Source: Alnus glutinosa (taxonomy: Eukaryota > Streptophyta > Magnoliopsida > Fagales > Betulaceae). From it: a DNA stretch of 64,000 bases. Position 1 is the stretch's first letter; every line of letters begins with the position of its first letter. The stretch lies in NCBI RefSeq assembly GCF_958979055.1, contig NC_084892.1, positions 23,834,001 through 23,898,000 of the forward strand. Direction: 5' to 3'. Below are positions 23,698 to 34,184 of this stretch, piece by piece. The notes beneath the pieces were generated by a model that made no database searches, had not been told where the DNA came from, and worked only from the letters and a program-made list of their open reading frames with translations. The position numbers and the translations under genes were made by a program.

Positions 23698-26525
23698 TTT
23701 AAGCATAGCAGATGCTTTTGCTCCAAATGTATGAGTAATGTATCTGAACTGATATAATTGAAAGGTAAGGAATGCTCATCCAATGATCTCTGCCATTGGC
23801 AATGGAAGTAGCATTAGAGAATCTAATGCCAGCTGGATGCAGCTGTAATGGTGATTTTAGCATTGGAGAATCATAATTCTATTGAAATTAAGATTTTTGT
23901 TTAATTACTTATTTTGGTGCTTCAACAAAATGGTGCTACATTAGAATGTGTGTAGTTGATTAGCCATGTATTTGGGATTAGGCTTATTGGAGTTAATGTA
24001 AATGTGCCTTTCAGTTTTGGAGTGTATAATTTGTCATTCATCCATTGTTGAAGACTTCAAAGTTCAAACCACCCATTCTTTTGTTAGTGTTTTGTTGTTT
24101 TAGCTGGCAATTTGTTGGGCTTGGGTTAATTTATGAGTAGAGCTGTGTTTGATGAGGTTGAAACCCTCAAGGATAAATCATCTATATGATCAAATCTATG
24201 GGATGCTTGGCACTATAACAAAGAAGCCTTTCTCTGGGGACAGAGATTCTATCCATGTCTAGAGTAAAGTAAATACTATTTCAAGGATGGCAGTGTCTCC
24301 TTGTGAAGAAGCCACAGGTTTTAACCAAGTCCATGCTTCAAAGTGCCAAATGTTTGCTTTAGTAGTGCTAGATACTGACTAAAAGAAGTTTTGCCAAATT
24401 GCCTTAACATTCCAAATTTGATGGCGTGGAGTTTAGCATTCGGAGGTGGCTATACGGAAAACCATTGGTCAGAAAGGAACTAGACAAGGATTCTGAGTTA
24501 CCTAGTTTTCATGCCAGGAAGACAAAAAACCAGATACCCTGATATGCCACAGTATCATGTTAAAATCCAGGACTGACTGGTTGTTTTATAAATTTTCTTT
24601 ATGCCTTACAAGTGATTGGTTTCCGCAGCCTTCTTTAGGATGCCTTTGTAGAGAAAGGAGTTGACACCAGAAACGGTTAAGATAAAAGAAAACCCATGAG
24701 CATAGTTTTTATAAGACCATATCAGAGAATGAAAGCTCCCATGTTGTGTGTGCTAACTCACCTGCCATTTGTTGCTCTTACTATCAAGTTGTTAACTTTC
24801 TGCACGAGTGAGTCTGGAGGGGTCTTAGAAGGCCAGTTGAGTTTTGGGAGTTATATGTGGTAGTTTTTAACAGGCTTGTAAATTCTCTTCGCACTGTATT
24901 ATATCTTTCTTCTTTCCGGTCCTCTCCATTTCTTGTTTATGCATATGCAAGATGGAATTATTTTGGGGGGAAGAGTTCCTTTGTGCTCAAAAATGGTTTA
25001 GGATTGGCCCCGCAATCAATTTATTCCTTTTGGAATGAACAGTGAAGTAGAGTAGAGCAATCGGCAATTTGTGAGGCTTCTGACATTTGGCCAAGATGTC
25101 AATCTTATTTTGCTGGCAAAAAATTCTTAAAACTTATGAAGTGACAGGATAATATTGATTTGTTATTGCCTACTTTGTAATCTAAAGTTGAAAATGGGAT
25201 TGGGGTTGGCTTGATGGTCTAGGAAGTTAACCCAAATGCAGTCTGTAAATAGGTATTCTACCTGGTTCAGGATGAACTTGTGGACCTCGGCTAGATTCCA
25301 GTTGCCAACACTACTTTTCCTCAGTTTTTTGACAGATTGATAAGGTTGTATACATGTGTTGTCTCCATGAGATCATCAGGGCTTCATTCCTAATATGTAT
25401 AAAGCCCCGTACTCCCTATTTTCCCCGTGATATCTTCATGCCTTGATATGTTTTGGGCATCAAAGGAGAGTGCTAGTTCCCATTTGGCTGTAGTTCGCTG
25501 GAAAAAATTATAGGTGTTTTTAGTTGAGTTTGTTCATCTTCCATGTCAGTATTGTGTAACTATATGAATGTCTTCACGAGGACTTTGTGAAGCATATATA
25601 TCTATAAAATCAATTGTTTCATTGCCTTCTCCCATTAAATCTGCATGTTCCTCTGATTTTTGGGACATGCTGCTATTCAACACCCCAGCATGTAACTCGC
25701 ATGAAATTCTCAAACCTTCTTCTGAATTACTGTATAAGTTGCTTAATGTATACTTTATTATATAATTTATGGTTTATTCTCTTTTGGTTTAAAGGAATCT
25801 AATGAAATTATACGGTGCCTTCTTTGATTTTCTTATGTCGTAATTCATTAAATATGCCTTTCGTGCATTTTCGATGAGTTATGTTCTATTCATTCGTTCG
25901 TTCGTCGTTCTTGTTTTTCTTCTTTTTTGTTTTTACTTTGATTTTTTCCTCTTCTCTGAAATTTACAGGGTTTAGTCTAGAGTCTTCAGTTAGCATATGA
26001 AGTTTTGGGATTTAAAGAGAAGCTGCACCCAGTGCTCATCCACTTTGTTGATTGGAGATTGAGGTTATTGCTCATCATTCTGCACACGATGTCCAATGCA
26101 GTTTCGAGTATTCATCGTGTATTTTATATTTTCTGTATTTGGACTTCGACTACTTCTTTGGCTGCATAGAAAATGTGAAATAATTTTGGTAAAGTAACTT
26201 ATTTATTCAGCAGAACAAGTATTTGCATTAATCTGCTAATTTTTTCTGTGTTCTAAATTTAAGCGTGCCTGCCGTTCTGGTTGGTAATTACAAACACGTT
26301 TGGTATCCCTTTGGTTCCACAATTTGAAATCCGCATGCCTACTTTGTAGTGAAACTTTCAAATTTTCGTGCTGATGCTGTTTTTAAAATTCTATATGGAC
26401 CTTAGGCCTTTTTGCCCTTTTCCCTGGACTGGTTTTACTTGTAAGTTGTAAGGCTTCTGTGGTATCTTTCATTGAGTCATGGTTACAAGAACAACCATGC
26501 ATTCCTTTTTCAATGTGAAATGGAA
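23698..26525. other. Non-coding region, possibly intron plus 3' UTR exon of the acidic-protein gene
   Basis: No repeats or genes were recognised in most of this span. At 25968 an acceptor-like TTTACAG precedes GGTTTAGTCTAGAG, which would put a stop almost at once in frame with the donor at 21442. The following ~250 bases would then be 3' UTR. This is an inference without transcript support. Confidence 0.3.
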
Positions 26526-26790
26526 TAGGGTGCGATTGGTAAAGGTTTTTTGGGGTTTTATTTTATTTTTTAATAGTAATAAGAAGTTATTGATGTGATA
26601 TAAAGTATAAAAAAATTTTGAATTTTTTGTATGGAGAAGTGAAAAAAATTGTCTCGTATCGAATTTTTTTGTTTGAATATTAATAAAAAAGTGATTGATG
26701 CAGTATAAAAAGTGAAAAAAATATAAAATAAAATGTTTTGAGGTTGTTTTAAGAGAAAATTAGAAATGAGGGGAGGGATTGCCAAACAGG
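26526..26790. mobile_element. Foldback MITE with TGTGATATAAA motifs
   Basis: The element runs from GGTGCGATTGGTAAAGG to GGGATTGCCAAACAGGCC. Inner blocks GTGATATAAAGTATAAAA and GCAGTATAAAAAGTGAAA recur. A sister copy in the other arrangement lies at about 41430-41693 (CTAGTTTGGCAAACTATT...TATATCACATCAATCAC...). Confidence 0.5.
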
Positions 26791-27089
26791 CCAGATACCT
26801 TGTGTGTTACAACTTATCAGATCTGTGAGTAATGGTTTGACTTGACTGTCTTAACCATCGTAGGTGAGGTGACAGTGTAGAAGTGGTTCTGGTTCAAATA
26901 TCTTTCAGGTAGTTTTAGAAGAAAATTGATGTGTAGTTGGTAAATGTCTTTTCAGAATGAAGTGAGATCTTGGAAGAGGAATGTCGTTCTAGGAGGTGTT
27001 CATGATTAAGATTGGGGTGGAGGTGCCTCTTGAAGTTGTGAAGTGCGTGAGTGATTACTGTTACCTGTTTGGGTTCTGGAATGGCCTAA

Positions 27090-27790
27090 GAGCATTTACA
27101 TTTGGCTGAACAATTTTTTTCGACACGACCAGAACTAAAATTTATCACTAAATTAGATAATCTATTTAATTTTGTTAATTTAATTTTTGAATGAATTCGA
27201 ACTTGTACACAAGCTACTCAATTAACTTATTCATTGCATATATAAAATAAATGTTGTGATTTTTATTTATTTTTTTTTATAAATTTGTACTAATTATTAG
27301 TTAATTAATTATTGTTAAGATTTTATTATTTGAGTTAATTAAATAAATGAACTCGAATCTTAAATTATCTTATCTCAAGTTTATATATTTGTCTTATAAT
27401 ATGCATATACATTCATTCCACACACACCCATATATCTATATTAAGACTCATAATTACAATAATTTAGGCTATATCTATTACATTACGAAGATAATTCATT
27501 TTTATCTTTTAAATACTTAAGATGTTATCTTTATAAAGTTAAAAATAATAGTAAAAAATAAGAAAATGAACGTATACGACTTTATACGAGTCGAATCGAA
27601 TTTATATGAGTTTAACTTGTTTGATAAATTAGTTTGGAAATTTGTTCGAGTTCGTTTAATATATGAACTAATCTCGAGTTGAGCTGATCCAAAACCGAGT
27701 CTTAGCCTGTTCGTGAACAACTTAATTTGTTCATTTACAGCCCTATAACCCAAGCTGAACTTGTACAACAAGCCTTTTTAACAATGAAAA
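27090..27790. mobile_element. Degenerate element with CTCGAACTCG-type motifs
   Basis: AT-rich text with repeated GAGTTC/GAACTCG, CGAGTTGAGCTGATCC and GTTCGTGAAC motifs, ending TTTACAGCCCTATAAC. Similar text occurs at about 28145-28285 and 32550-32750. It resembles hAT-related MITEs that begin AGGGCTGTAA, but termini and target duplications were not established. Confidence 0.4.
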
Positions 27791-28294
27791 ATTTTAGACA
27801 TTCAATTCTTTTACAACTTTTGACACGTGTTAGCACGTGATTATAAAGTGTTAAATGCTTACAACTTTTGGCTCAAGTCATATGTTGATACCTGTTAAAA
27901 GTTGTAAAAGTTTTGTGTAGCATTACTCTTTAACAATTTGCTTTCATGGACTTGTGTGTAGGGTTTTGTCTGGGTTGTGCATAGCTTTGTTTAGGGTTTG
28001 GCCGGATAGGCAACAACTAATTGCCTAAATTTAACCTAAGGATTTCATGATGAACACAATTAAAACAAATTAACTGGCCTTAGGTTGGCTTCGCTTCTCA
28101 TTGTTCATTCCTAGCATACATTAGTTAAGGGTATTACTCACCAGTAGGGTTGTAATCAAGCTAAGCTTAGCTCGAGCTTGACCCCCTTGCTCGAATTTAG
28201 CTCAATCAATTTTTATACAGTTTAAGCTCGGTTTGAAAAATCAGCAAAAAAAATCCAAATGAGTCGAGCTTGAGCTCGACTGTTTTTTTAGCAA

Positions 28295-28483
28295 TTAGGT
28301 GCTTGAAGCAATGAAGGCAAGGAGATTAACAGAGGTGTCTCTAGTGGAGGCATAGTCGGCTTTGATGACAGGGTGGTTCATTTTGCGGAGGTGATTGACT
28401 TGGCTGACCAAGGCTTGTCGTTGAAGTTCTTCTACACGCCTAGACGACGAGGAGACCATCGAATTGGAAGCTTGTAAGAGCAT
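28295..28483 (-). pseudogene. Unrecognised short open segment
   Basis: A minus-strand frame contains SSSSRRVEELQRQALVSQVN and HLRKMNHPVIKADYASTRD. The composition looks protein-like and is less AT-rich than its surroundings, but I cannot name a family and no splice context was found. It overlaps the left border of a MITE by a few bases. It may be an exon relic. Confidence 0.2.
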
Positions 28484-28821
28484 TCATAGCAGCTTCCTTA
28501 AAGGGGGTCTGTTTTCTAAGTTTTAGAAAAAATTTTAAAAAAGTTACAAAAACTTCTCCACAGCAGCCTCCCCCAATGCATTGGGAAGAACTATTTACTT
28601 CTCATTCAATTGTTTATTCACAAAATATATTATCTCTCTCATACTTTATCTTCTTTTTCCTACTTTTAATTAAAGTAAAAGTAAAAAAAAAAAATATATA
28701 TTTTAATGATATAGGGAAAAATGAAAGGAAGCTGATGTTGAGTGTTTTTTGATAGGGAAGTAAAAAGTAGTTTTGTTCTCTATATTTAGGGAAAATGGTT
28801 GGAAAGCTACTAGAAATGCTC
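28478..28821. mobile_element. PIF/Harbinger-like MITE, TSD TAA
   Basis: It begins GAGCATTCATAGCAGCTTCC and ends GGAAAGCTACTAGAAATGCT plus C. TAA flanks both sides (28475-28477, 28822-28824). At 344 bp it is the cleanest short member of the GAGC family in the window and a good reference for the larger copies. Confidence 0.8.
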
Positions 28822-28949
28822 TAATCCAATTTATGCGGACAATATGATGGTTGAGAGAGAGAGAGAGAGAGAGGACTAGTCTCAATCTATGGCATGTGTA
28901 GAAGAGTGAAAGGCTCAATCTATGGTATGTGGGGAAGAGTGAAACTCTA

Positions 28950-29125
28950 AGGGCCTATTTGGTATGCAGAATAAACTATTGGAATGGAATGGCTATTCTT
29001 ACATTTGTTTGGCTGCAAATTATGCTTAAATTGAGGAATAACTATTCTTCTAAAAAAACGAAAGGAATAACAATTCCTTGAGAAATATAATGGGTATTCC
29101 AAAAAACCACTATTTTTTTTTTCAA
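28950..29125. mobile_element. Partial MITE of the GGAATAACTATTCC family
   Basis: It starts GGGCCTATTTGGTATGCAGA and contains GGAATGGCTATTC and GAGGAATAACTATTC blocks, matching the element at 13575-13792. The right end is lost. Confidence 0.4.
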
Positions 29126-29167
29126 ACCTATATTTTTTAATTAGAAAAAATCAAAACTTAAAATTTA

Positions 29168-29811
29168 GGGTAAATATAAAATAAATCCATGAGTCGACGT
29201 GCATATTTTGAAATACCCCACTTCTTTTTTTCAACATTTAACATTTTTAGTTTTTCTCGAATTTGAAACCAGTCCCTCCGTGAGTTCTCCGTCAATTTTC
29301 ACAATATCTGTTAGTGCCAGGTTAGCATTTTTGCCACCTCATTTTAAAATATTATTTTTTATTTTTTAACAAAAAAAAAAATGGAAATAGGGGTGTTTGG
29401 GGGTGGCTTGCGGCCGCCCCAAAATGGGTACGGGGTGGCCCGAAAGCCACCCCATGGCTCGAAGGCTACCCCGTGGCCTTGGAGGTGGCCGCGAGCCACC
29501 CTAGAGGTGGCGCGCAATCAACTTTGGGGTGGCTCGCATGCCACCCCCCTAGCAGCTACTCCTAAACCCCCATCTTTCCATTTTGTTTTTTTTTTTAAAA
29601 ATATATGTATATATATATAAAATAAAAAATTTAAGATGAGTTGGCAAAAATGCTGACGTGACACTAAAGGAGACTGCAAAAATGGACCAAAAACTTATGG
29701 AGGAACTAGTTTCAAATTCGCAAAAAACTAAAGGATTAAATATTGACAAAAAAAAGTGAGGGGTTTTTCAAAATATGCGCGCCGACTTAGGAATTTATTT
29801 TATATTTACCC
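29168..29811. mobile_element. MULE-type MITE with perfect 9-bp TSD TAAAATTTA
   Basis: Termini GGGTAAATATAAAATAAATC and, reverse-complemented, GGGTAAATATAAAATAAATT. TAAAATTTA stands at 29159-29167 and 29812-29820. The interior has a GC-rich block (29400-29560) of GGGTGGC/GCCACCCC units. It belongs to the same family as 15416-16489. Confidence 0.88.
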
Positions 29812-29832
29812 TAAAATTTATACAACCAACAG

Positions 29833-30894
29833 TGTTTTTTTTTTTTTTTTTTTTCTAATTGATTGAGAAAATGGTTACAAGGATTGATATTTTCCACTCC
29901 TGATCCAAAAGGAATAAGGAATGGATGATCCTAAAAAGAAAATGGAATGAGCTTTCCAACAACAAACCCAAAATAAACTAAAACAGTGCAGAAATAATTA
30001 CAAATAGTAAAAAATTGGTCAAACAAATGACTTGGTCCTCTCAAAGGGCCGCATAAGGCAGTTACAGAAGCAAAGGAGGAATCTATTAAGACGAACCTAT
30101 CTAAACCCCCCTTGAAACCAACAACAACCACCGAAATGAGGCTGAAGTTGAAAATGTACTGTCATAGTCCACATCAGAGACTGCATAAAAGAGAGGAACT
30201 AACCTAAATTCAGTTACAAAAGTCCCCGCTAATTGTTCATACCACATATAATCAAGGAGACAGCAATCCAAACAACAAAAAACATAGAAAATTAGGAGAA
30301 AAAAAATACAAGAAAAACACTAGAAAAATAACAAAACACCAAAAAGCAATTGTAGCGGCGAGTGAGGGCGGAGGAGCCAAGATCCAGCAAACCACACGCT
30401 AGTGATGAGGAACCACACACTAGTGTGTAAAGGCCACACGCCGGCGTGTGGAGGGTGGATGGTGGAGCTAAGGACGACAATAGAAAGCGGGAAGGTCCAG
30501 GAGCACGATATGTGGGGGGTGTATGAGGGCGGGACTGACGAAGGATCACATATCTAATTTTGAAAAACCAAAGCCATAAACTGCCACAAACCCAAGAATT
30601 AGCCGGCGAGGAGCAGAGAAAAGATAGAGAGCAAGACGTCGGCGTCCAAGGGGCACGAGGTAGAGGCGGGGGCTGAGCTATTGAGGTGTTGTTTGGAAGG
30701 AAAGAAAAAAGACACCTAAGAAGAAAAAGAAAAACAAGATACAACAAGGAGAAAGGGAGGAGGAGATGAAATAAATTCATCCCTTCCCCCCTTGAGGACC
30801 ACTGGAGATGGAGGAAGACCCTCACAAGGAGGTAGAAATCCTTACTCTTAGAGAGAAGGTGGAGAGTCTCTCTCTACAAAAGAGAGAACTTTCC
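29833..30894 (-). mobile_element. LINE-like retroposon lacking an ORF, poly(A) on minus strand, TSD ATACAACCA(A/G)CA
   Basis: A T-run at 29834-29855 on the plus strand is the poly(A) tail of a minus-strand insert. ATACAACCAACA (29820-29831) and ATACAACCAGCA (30895-30906) flank it. The minus-strand start is pyrimidine-rich (CTCTCTTTTGTAGAGAGAGA, then CTCCACC...) like a LINE 5' UTR. No reverse transcriptase is present in ~1.06 kb. It is either an internally deleted LINE or a nonautonomous passenger. The left duplication overlaps the last base of the preceding MITE's target duplication, so it landed at that border. Confidence 0.65.
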
Positions 30895-31054
30895 ATACAA
30901 CCAGCAATTTGCTTCTTGCTCGCTGCTTTTATCTCATCCGACTGACCATTCTATGGAATGTGTCGTCATACCACCATCCAACAATTCTTCACCGCTTATT
31001 GATGCATCAATCATGACCTTTTGCTTAAAATTTTGCTTTTTTTTTTTGGTGGTT

Positions 31055-31373
31055 AAATGTGCATTTGGGATTGCAATTTCGTATATAAAAAGTGCGATTT
31101 TAAACCAAATCGCATAAAATGAACCGTTTGGGAATTGCGTTTTTAAAAAATTGTGATTTGAAAACGCAGAAAATTGCATTTTCAAATCGTAGACAAGTGG
31201 ATGCTTTTTTGAAAACGCATAATTTTAAAGGCTAATTTGCAATTTTAAAGGCCAAACAGCGATTTTGCCAAACACTTAATTACGTTTTTAAAAATCACTT
31301 TTTTAAATTACACATTTTAAAATTGTTATTTTTAAATCGCACTTTTTCAAATTGCAAACCCAAATGGACCCTA
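31055..31373. mobile_element. hAT-like MITE, GCGATTT family (copy 3)
   Basis: It reads TGTGCATTTGGGATTGCAAT at the left and TTGCAAACCCAAATGGACCC at the right, with multiple AAATCGC/GCGATTT blocks between. It is homologous to the elements at 7053 and 15371. Confidence 0.6.
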
Positions 31374-31628
31374 AATACATTATGAAGTAATTATGTTTCA
31401 TCTCGATGCTCCTTGGAAACCTCATATCATAGATCAGAAAAAGAAAGAGACAAAGTGTGAAAATTGGAGGTCCACCACGAAGGGCTACAGAGTGGTGTGA
31501 CCATCCCTAATGTTATGTCAAGGTGGCCGGCCGGCCCCAAAGAATGCTTTGAAGTTTTTTTCTTTATTTTGTTAAAGTATATACGAATTACCCTAAAGTT
31601 AGGGATTTGATGAGAATTGTATTGTCTT

Positions 31629-32284
31629 GAGGAATGCTAGAACTTCTTCTAGTGTATTCTGGTGTTCATCTAGAAGGACATAAATGTAATAAAAAAAATT
31701 ACATTTATGTCATTCTAGATGACATGGATGCAATTTTTTAATTTTTTTTATTACATTTATTGTGACGTCCCACATCGCCTGGGAATGAGGATGTGCTTAT
31801 ATGTATAAATGTACCCTTTATGACACAACGTGTTTTAAAGCCGTGACGGTCATAAACCTATCAAAACTCTGCAGTTAAGCAGCAATTCCAAGATGGGTGA
31901 CCTCCTAGGAAGTCTGATTTGGGGAGTCAAAAGCGGACAATATTGTGTCATTGGGGGTGGGTCGTTACAAATGGTATCAGAGTCATTGCCCAGCCTGAGA
32001 TGGTGGGAGCGTGCACAAGCCCAATGAGGGACGCTAGCGGGGACGCTGGGTCCAAAGAGGGGGTGTGACGTTCCACATCGCCTGCCGTGATGGTCATGAA
32101 CCTATCAAAACTTCGCAGTTAAGCGTGCTTTTGCGAGAGCAATCCCAGGATGGGTGACCTCCTGAGAAGTCTGATTTGGGGAGCCAAAAGCGGACAATAT
32201 TGTGTCATTGGGGGTGGGTCGTTACATTTATGTTATTCCAAATGGACACCACAAAAACACTAGAAGGAGCTCTAACATTCCTCT
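31629..32284. mobile_element. Foldback MITE (GAGGAATGCTAGA termini) split by a Cassandra TRIM
   Basis: The left end is GAGGAATGCTAGAACTTCTT and the right end, reverse-complemented, is GAGGAATGTTAGAGCTCCTT. TATTGTCTT (31620-31628) and TATTGCCTT (32285-32293) form a 9-bp duplication with one mismatch, which is MULE-like. The Cassandra element sits inside at 31761-32227. Confidence 0.7.
31761..32227 (+). mobile_element. Cassandra-type TRIM retrotransposon (LTRs carrying 5S rRNA-like sequence)
   Basis: 5' LTR 31761-31969 and 3' LTR 32064-32227 both start TGTGACGT and end GGGTCGTTACA. TTTAT flanks both sides (31756-31760, 32228-32232). The primer site TGGTATCAGAGTC (31972) matches the Met-tRNA type used by Cassandra. 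The internal part is under 100 bp, codes for nothing and ends in an AAAGAGGGGG polypurine tract. Both LTRs hold 5S-like text: CAGTTAAGC...GATGGGTGACCTCCT, the internal promoter region of 5S rRNA. The LTRs are unequal (209 versus 164 bp): the 3' LTR lacks a ~59-base segment after CACATCGCCT, and the 5' LTR lacks the GTGCTTTTGCGAGAG part of the 5S domain. Movement must depend on proteins from other elements. Confidence 0.92.
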
Positions 32285-32293
32285 ATTGCCTTT

Positions 32294-33030
32294 GATAAAG
32301 ATTATATTATCTAGAATTTAGGGATTCGATAATATTAAATCATCCTAAATTAAAGGATTTTATTATGATTATATTTCATCTATAAACTCTATGAATAGAA
32401 CCTTTTGTATTGTCTCATCAGTGAATAAGAGTATAATGTAACCCTTTGAGCTTTATCATGTAGACATAAGTCATAGACTGAACATAATATCATCAAACTC
32501 CTAAATTTAAGGTAATATAATCTTTATCAAAGATTATATATATATATAAACGAGTTTAACGAGTCAAATCGAGCTTATACAAACTATGTTCACGAGCCTA
32601 AGTTAAGCTGAGCCGAATTTTTACAAGTTCGAATAGTTTAATAATTGAAACTAGTTTAATTTTTAAACTCGGCTCATTTATTAAATGTGCGAAGCCCAAA
32701 CCATACTTATCCCGGCATGTTCATGAACAGTTTTGTCCGGTTACAACTTCGCTCACCGGTTCTTGAAATTCCATGTGTGGGCTCAGCTAAATCCAATGTT
32801 GATATCAAGGTTTGGTTTGGTTTTACTTTTCCAATGGATAAGTGTTTTACGAAACATTTGGCTTAAATTTTAGTCTTCTCAATCTCTTGAAATCAAATAC
32901 TCATCTAAAATTTATACTTTTTCATTTTTTTAAAAATAAGAATATTTTATTTATAAAAAATCAGCCATATTAAAAGATTTCTATTGTTTTATTTTTTATT
33001 TTTATTACTAATTATGATATTTTAGACCAC
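32294..33030. other. AT-rich retroelement-like and MITE-like relics
   Basis: The text around 32300-32530 (AGGGATTCGATAATATTAAA, GTAATATAATCTTTATCAAA) mirrors sequence just left of the Cassandra/MITE nest near 31590, so the nest lies inside an older repeat. At 32550-32750 the CTCG/GAGC-rich motif family seen at 27090 recurs. No gene was found. Confidence 0.35.
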
Positions 33031-33190
33031 ACCACACCACACCATTAGAATGGAAGGACGGCTGTAAATTACCTAGTCCAGCCCACCGCTTGGATCCCCG
33101 AGATGACGACCCAACACAGTGTCATAGACAATGAATCGCAAATCCCACCGCCAACACATACCAATCAAAATCCAACGAACAGTCCTACAG

Positions 33191-33255
33191 CCACGTCACT
33201 GATCCGCGTGAAACCCTATCTTCCAATAAGAATCCACCTCACCTCCCTATATAAA
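33191..33255 (+). promoter_or_regulatory. Histone type I (HEX-OCT) element and TATA box upstream of H2B
   Basis: CCACGTCA (hexamer type, 33191-33198) is followed two bases on by GATCCGCG (reverse octamer, 33201-33208). The composite CCACGTCACTGATCCGCG differs by one base from the plant type I histone element CCACGTCANCGATCCGCG. TATATAAA lies at 33248-33255, about 108 bp before the ATG. This arrangement is known to drive S-phase histone expression in plants; activity here is inferred. Confidence 0.85.
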
Positions 33256-33362
33256 TCTCCTCTCTTCTCAAACAATCCTCAACGCAATTTCCTTGCGAGC
33301 GTAAACCTTTATCAAATCTTCGACTCGCTTTTTCAAGACCTTGCACCCTCTCCGATCAAGCA

Positions 33363-33788
33363 ATGGCGCCCACAAAGGCCGATAAGAAGCCGGCGGAGAA
33401 GAAGCCGGTGGCGGAGAAAGCTCCGGCGGAGAAGAAGCCCAGAGCGGAGAAGAAGCTCTCAAAGGAAGGCGGTGGGGGCGACATGAAGAAGAAGAAGAAG
33501 ACGAAGAGGAGCACCGAGACGTACAAGATCTACATCTTCAAGGTGCTGAAGCAGGTGCACCCGGACATCGGGATCTCCAGCAAGGCGATGGGCATTATGA
33601 ACAGCTTCATCAACGACATCTTCGAGAAGCTCGGCCAGGAGTCCTCCAGGCTCGCGCGCTACAACAAGAAGCCCACCATTACCTCCCGGGAGATCCAGAC
33701 CGCCGTCCGCTTGGTGCTTCCCGGTGAGCTCGCCAAGCACGCCGTGTCCGAGGGCACCAAGGCCGTCACCAAGTTTACGAGCTCCTGA
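33363..33788 (+). CDS. Histone H2B
   Basis: An intronless frame of 141 aa. The N-terminal tail is lysine- and alanine-rich ([20 protein letters not shown] ...), followed by the basic patch [10 protein letters not shown]. The H2B fold is unmistakable: [75 protein letters not shown], ending TSS. The lysine in AVTKFTSS is the conserved ubiquitination site of plant H2B. High GC in the codons contrasts with the AT-rich flanks. An H2A gene lies 4.3 kb downstream in convergent orientation. The isoform cannot be decided. Confidence 0.97.
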   Translation: MAPTKADKKPAEKKPVAEKAPAEKKPRAEKKLSKEGGGGDMKKKKKTKRSTETYKIYIFKVLKQVHPDIGISSKAMGIMNSFINDIFEKLGQESSRLARYNKKPTITSREIQTAVRLVLPGELAKHAVSEGTKAVTKFTSS

Positions 33789-34184
33789 AACTCTCCTGGC
33801 TTATAGGCGTAGGCTTTGTTTAAATTAGCGGAATTTGTTTGTTCTGAGAGCGATATATATGGAATGATCAGTATATTTTGTTGCTTGAATGGTATTTTTG
33901 ATCTATACTGTCTTTGGTTTGCCAATTGAAAGCTGCGTTGTTGCCAAATCATTAAGGCAGAAATGGATTGAGATTTTGAGACAACGTTCATACGGGTATC
34001 TTGAGTTTGAGACAATGTTGTTGCCAAAAATCGAATGATCTCTTCCTAAATCCAATACAATTCATTTTGTTTAAATCTCTATGGCTAACCGTTTCAGAAT
34101 CAAATTGATTGTTTTTAACTTTATCTGAAATGAAACAATATATATACATATTCTTATCATATTGAAAAACAGTTTAGATCAAAT
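33789..34184. other. H2B 3' UTR and spacer
   Basis: T-rich sequence downstream of the H2B stop with no further coding potential. A near-repeat GAGACAACGTT/GAGACAATGTT occurs at about 33980 and 34010. Confidence 0.4.

Noticed and set aside
30292-30825. 177-aa minus-strand frame
   Set aside because: It lies inside the retroposon; Ser/Pro/Leu-rich leader-like text without a domain.
31840-32175. Functional 5S rRNA genes
   Set aside because: The 5S-like segments are partial and lie inside matching LTRs with PBS, PPT and target duplication, which identifies a Cassandra TRIM.
33459-33740. Minus-strand frame opposite H2B
   Set aside because: Antisense shadow of the histone coding sequence.
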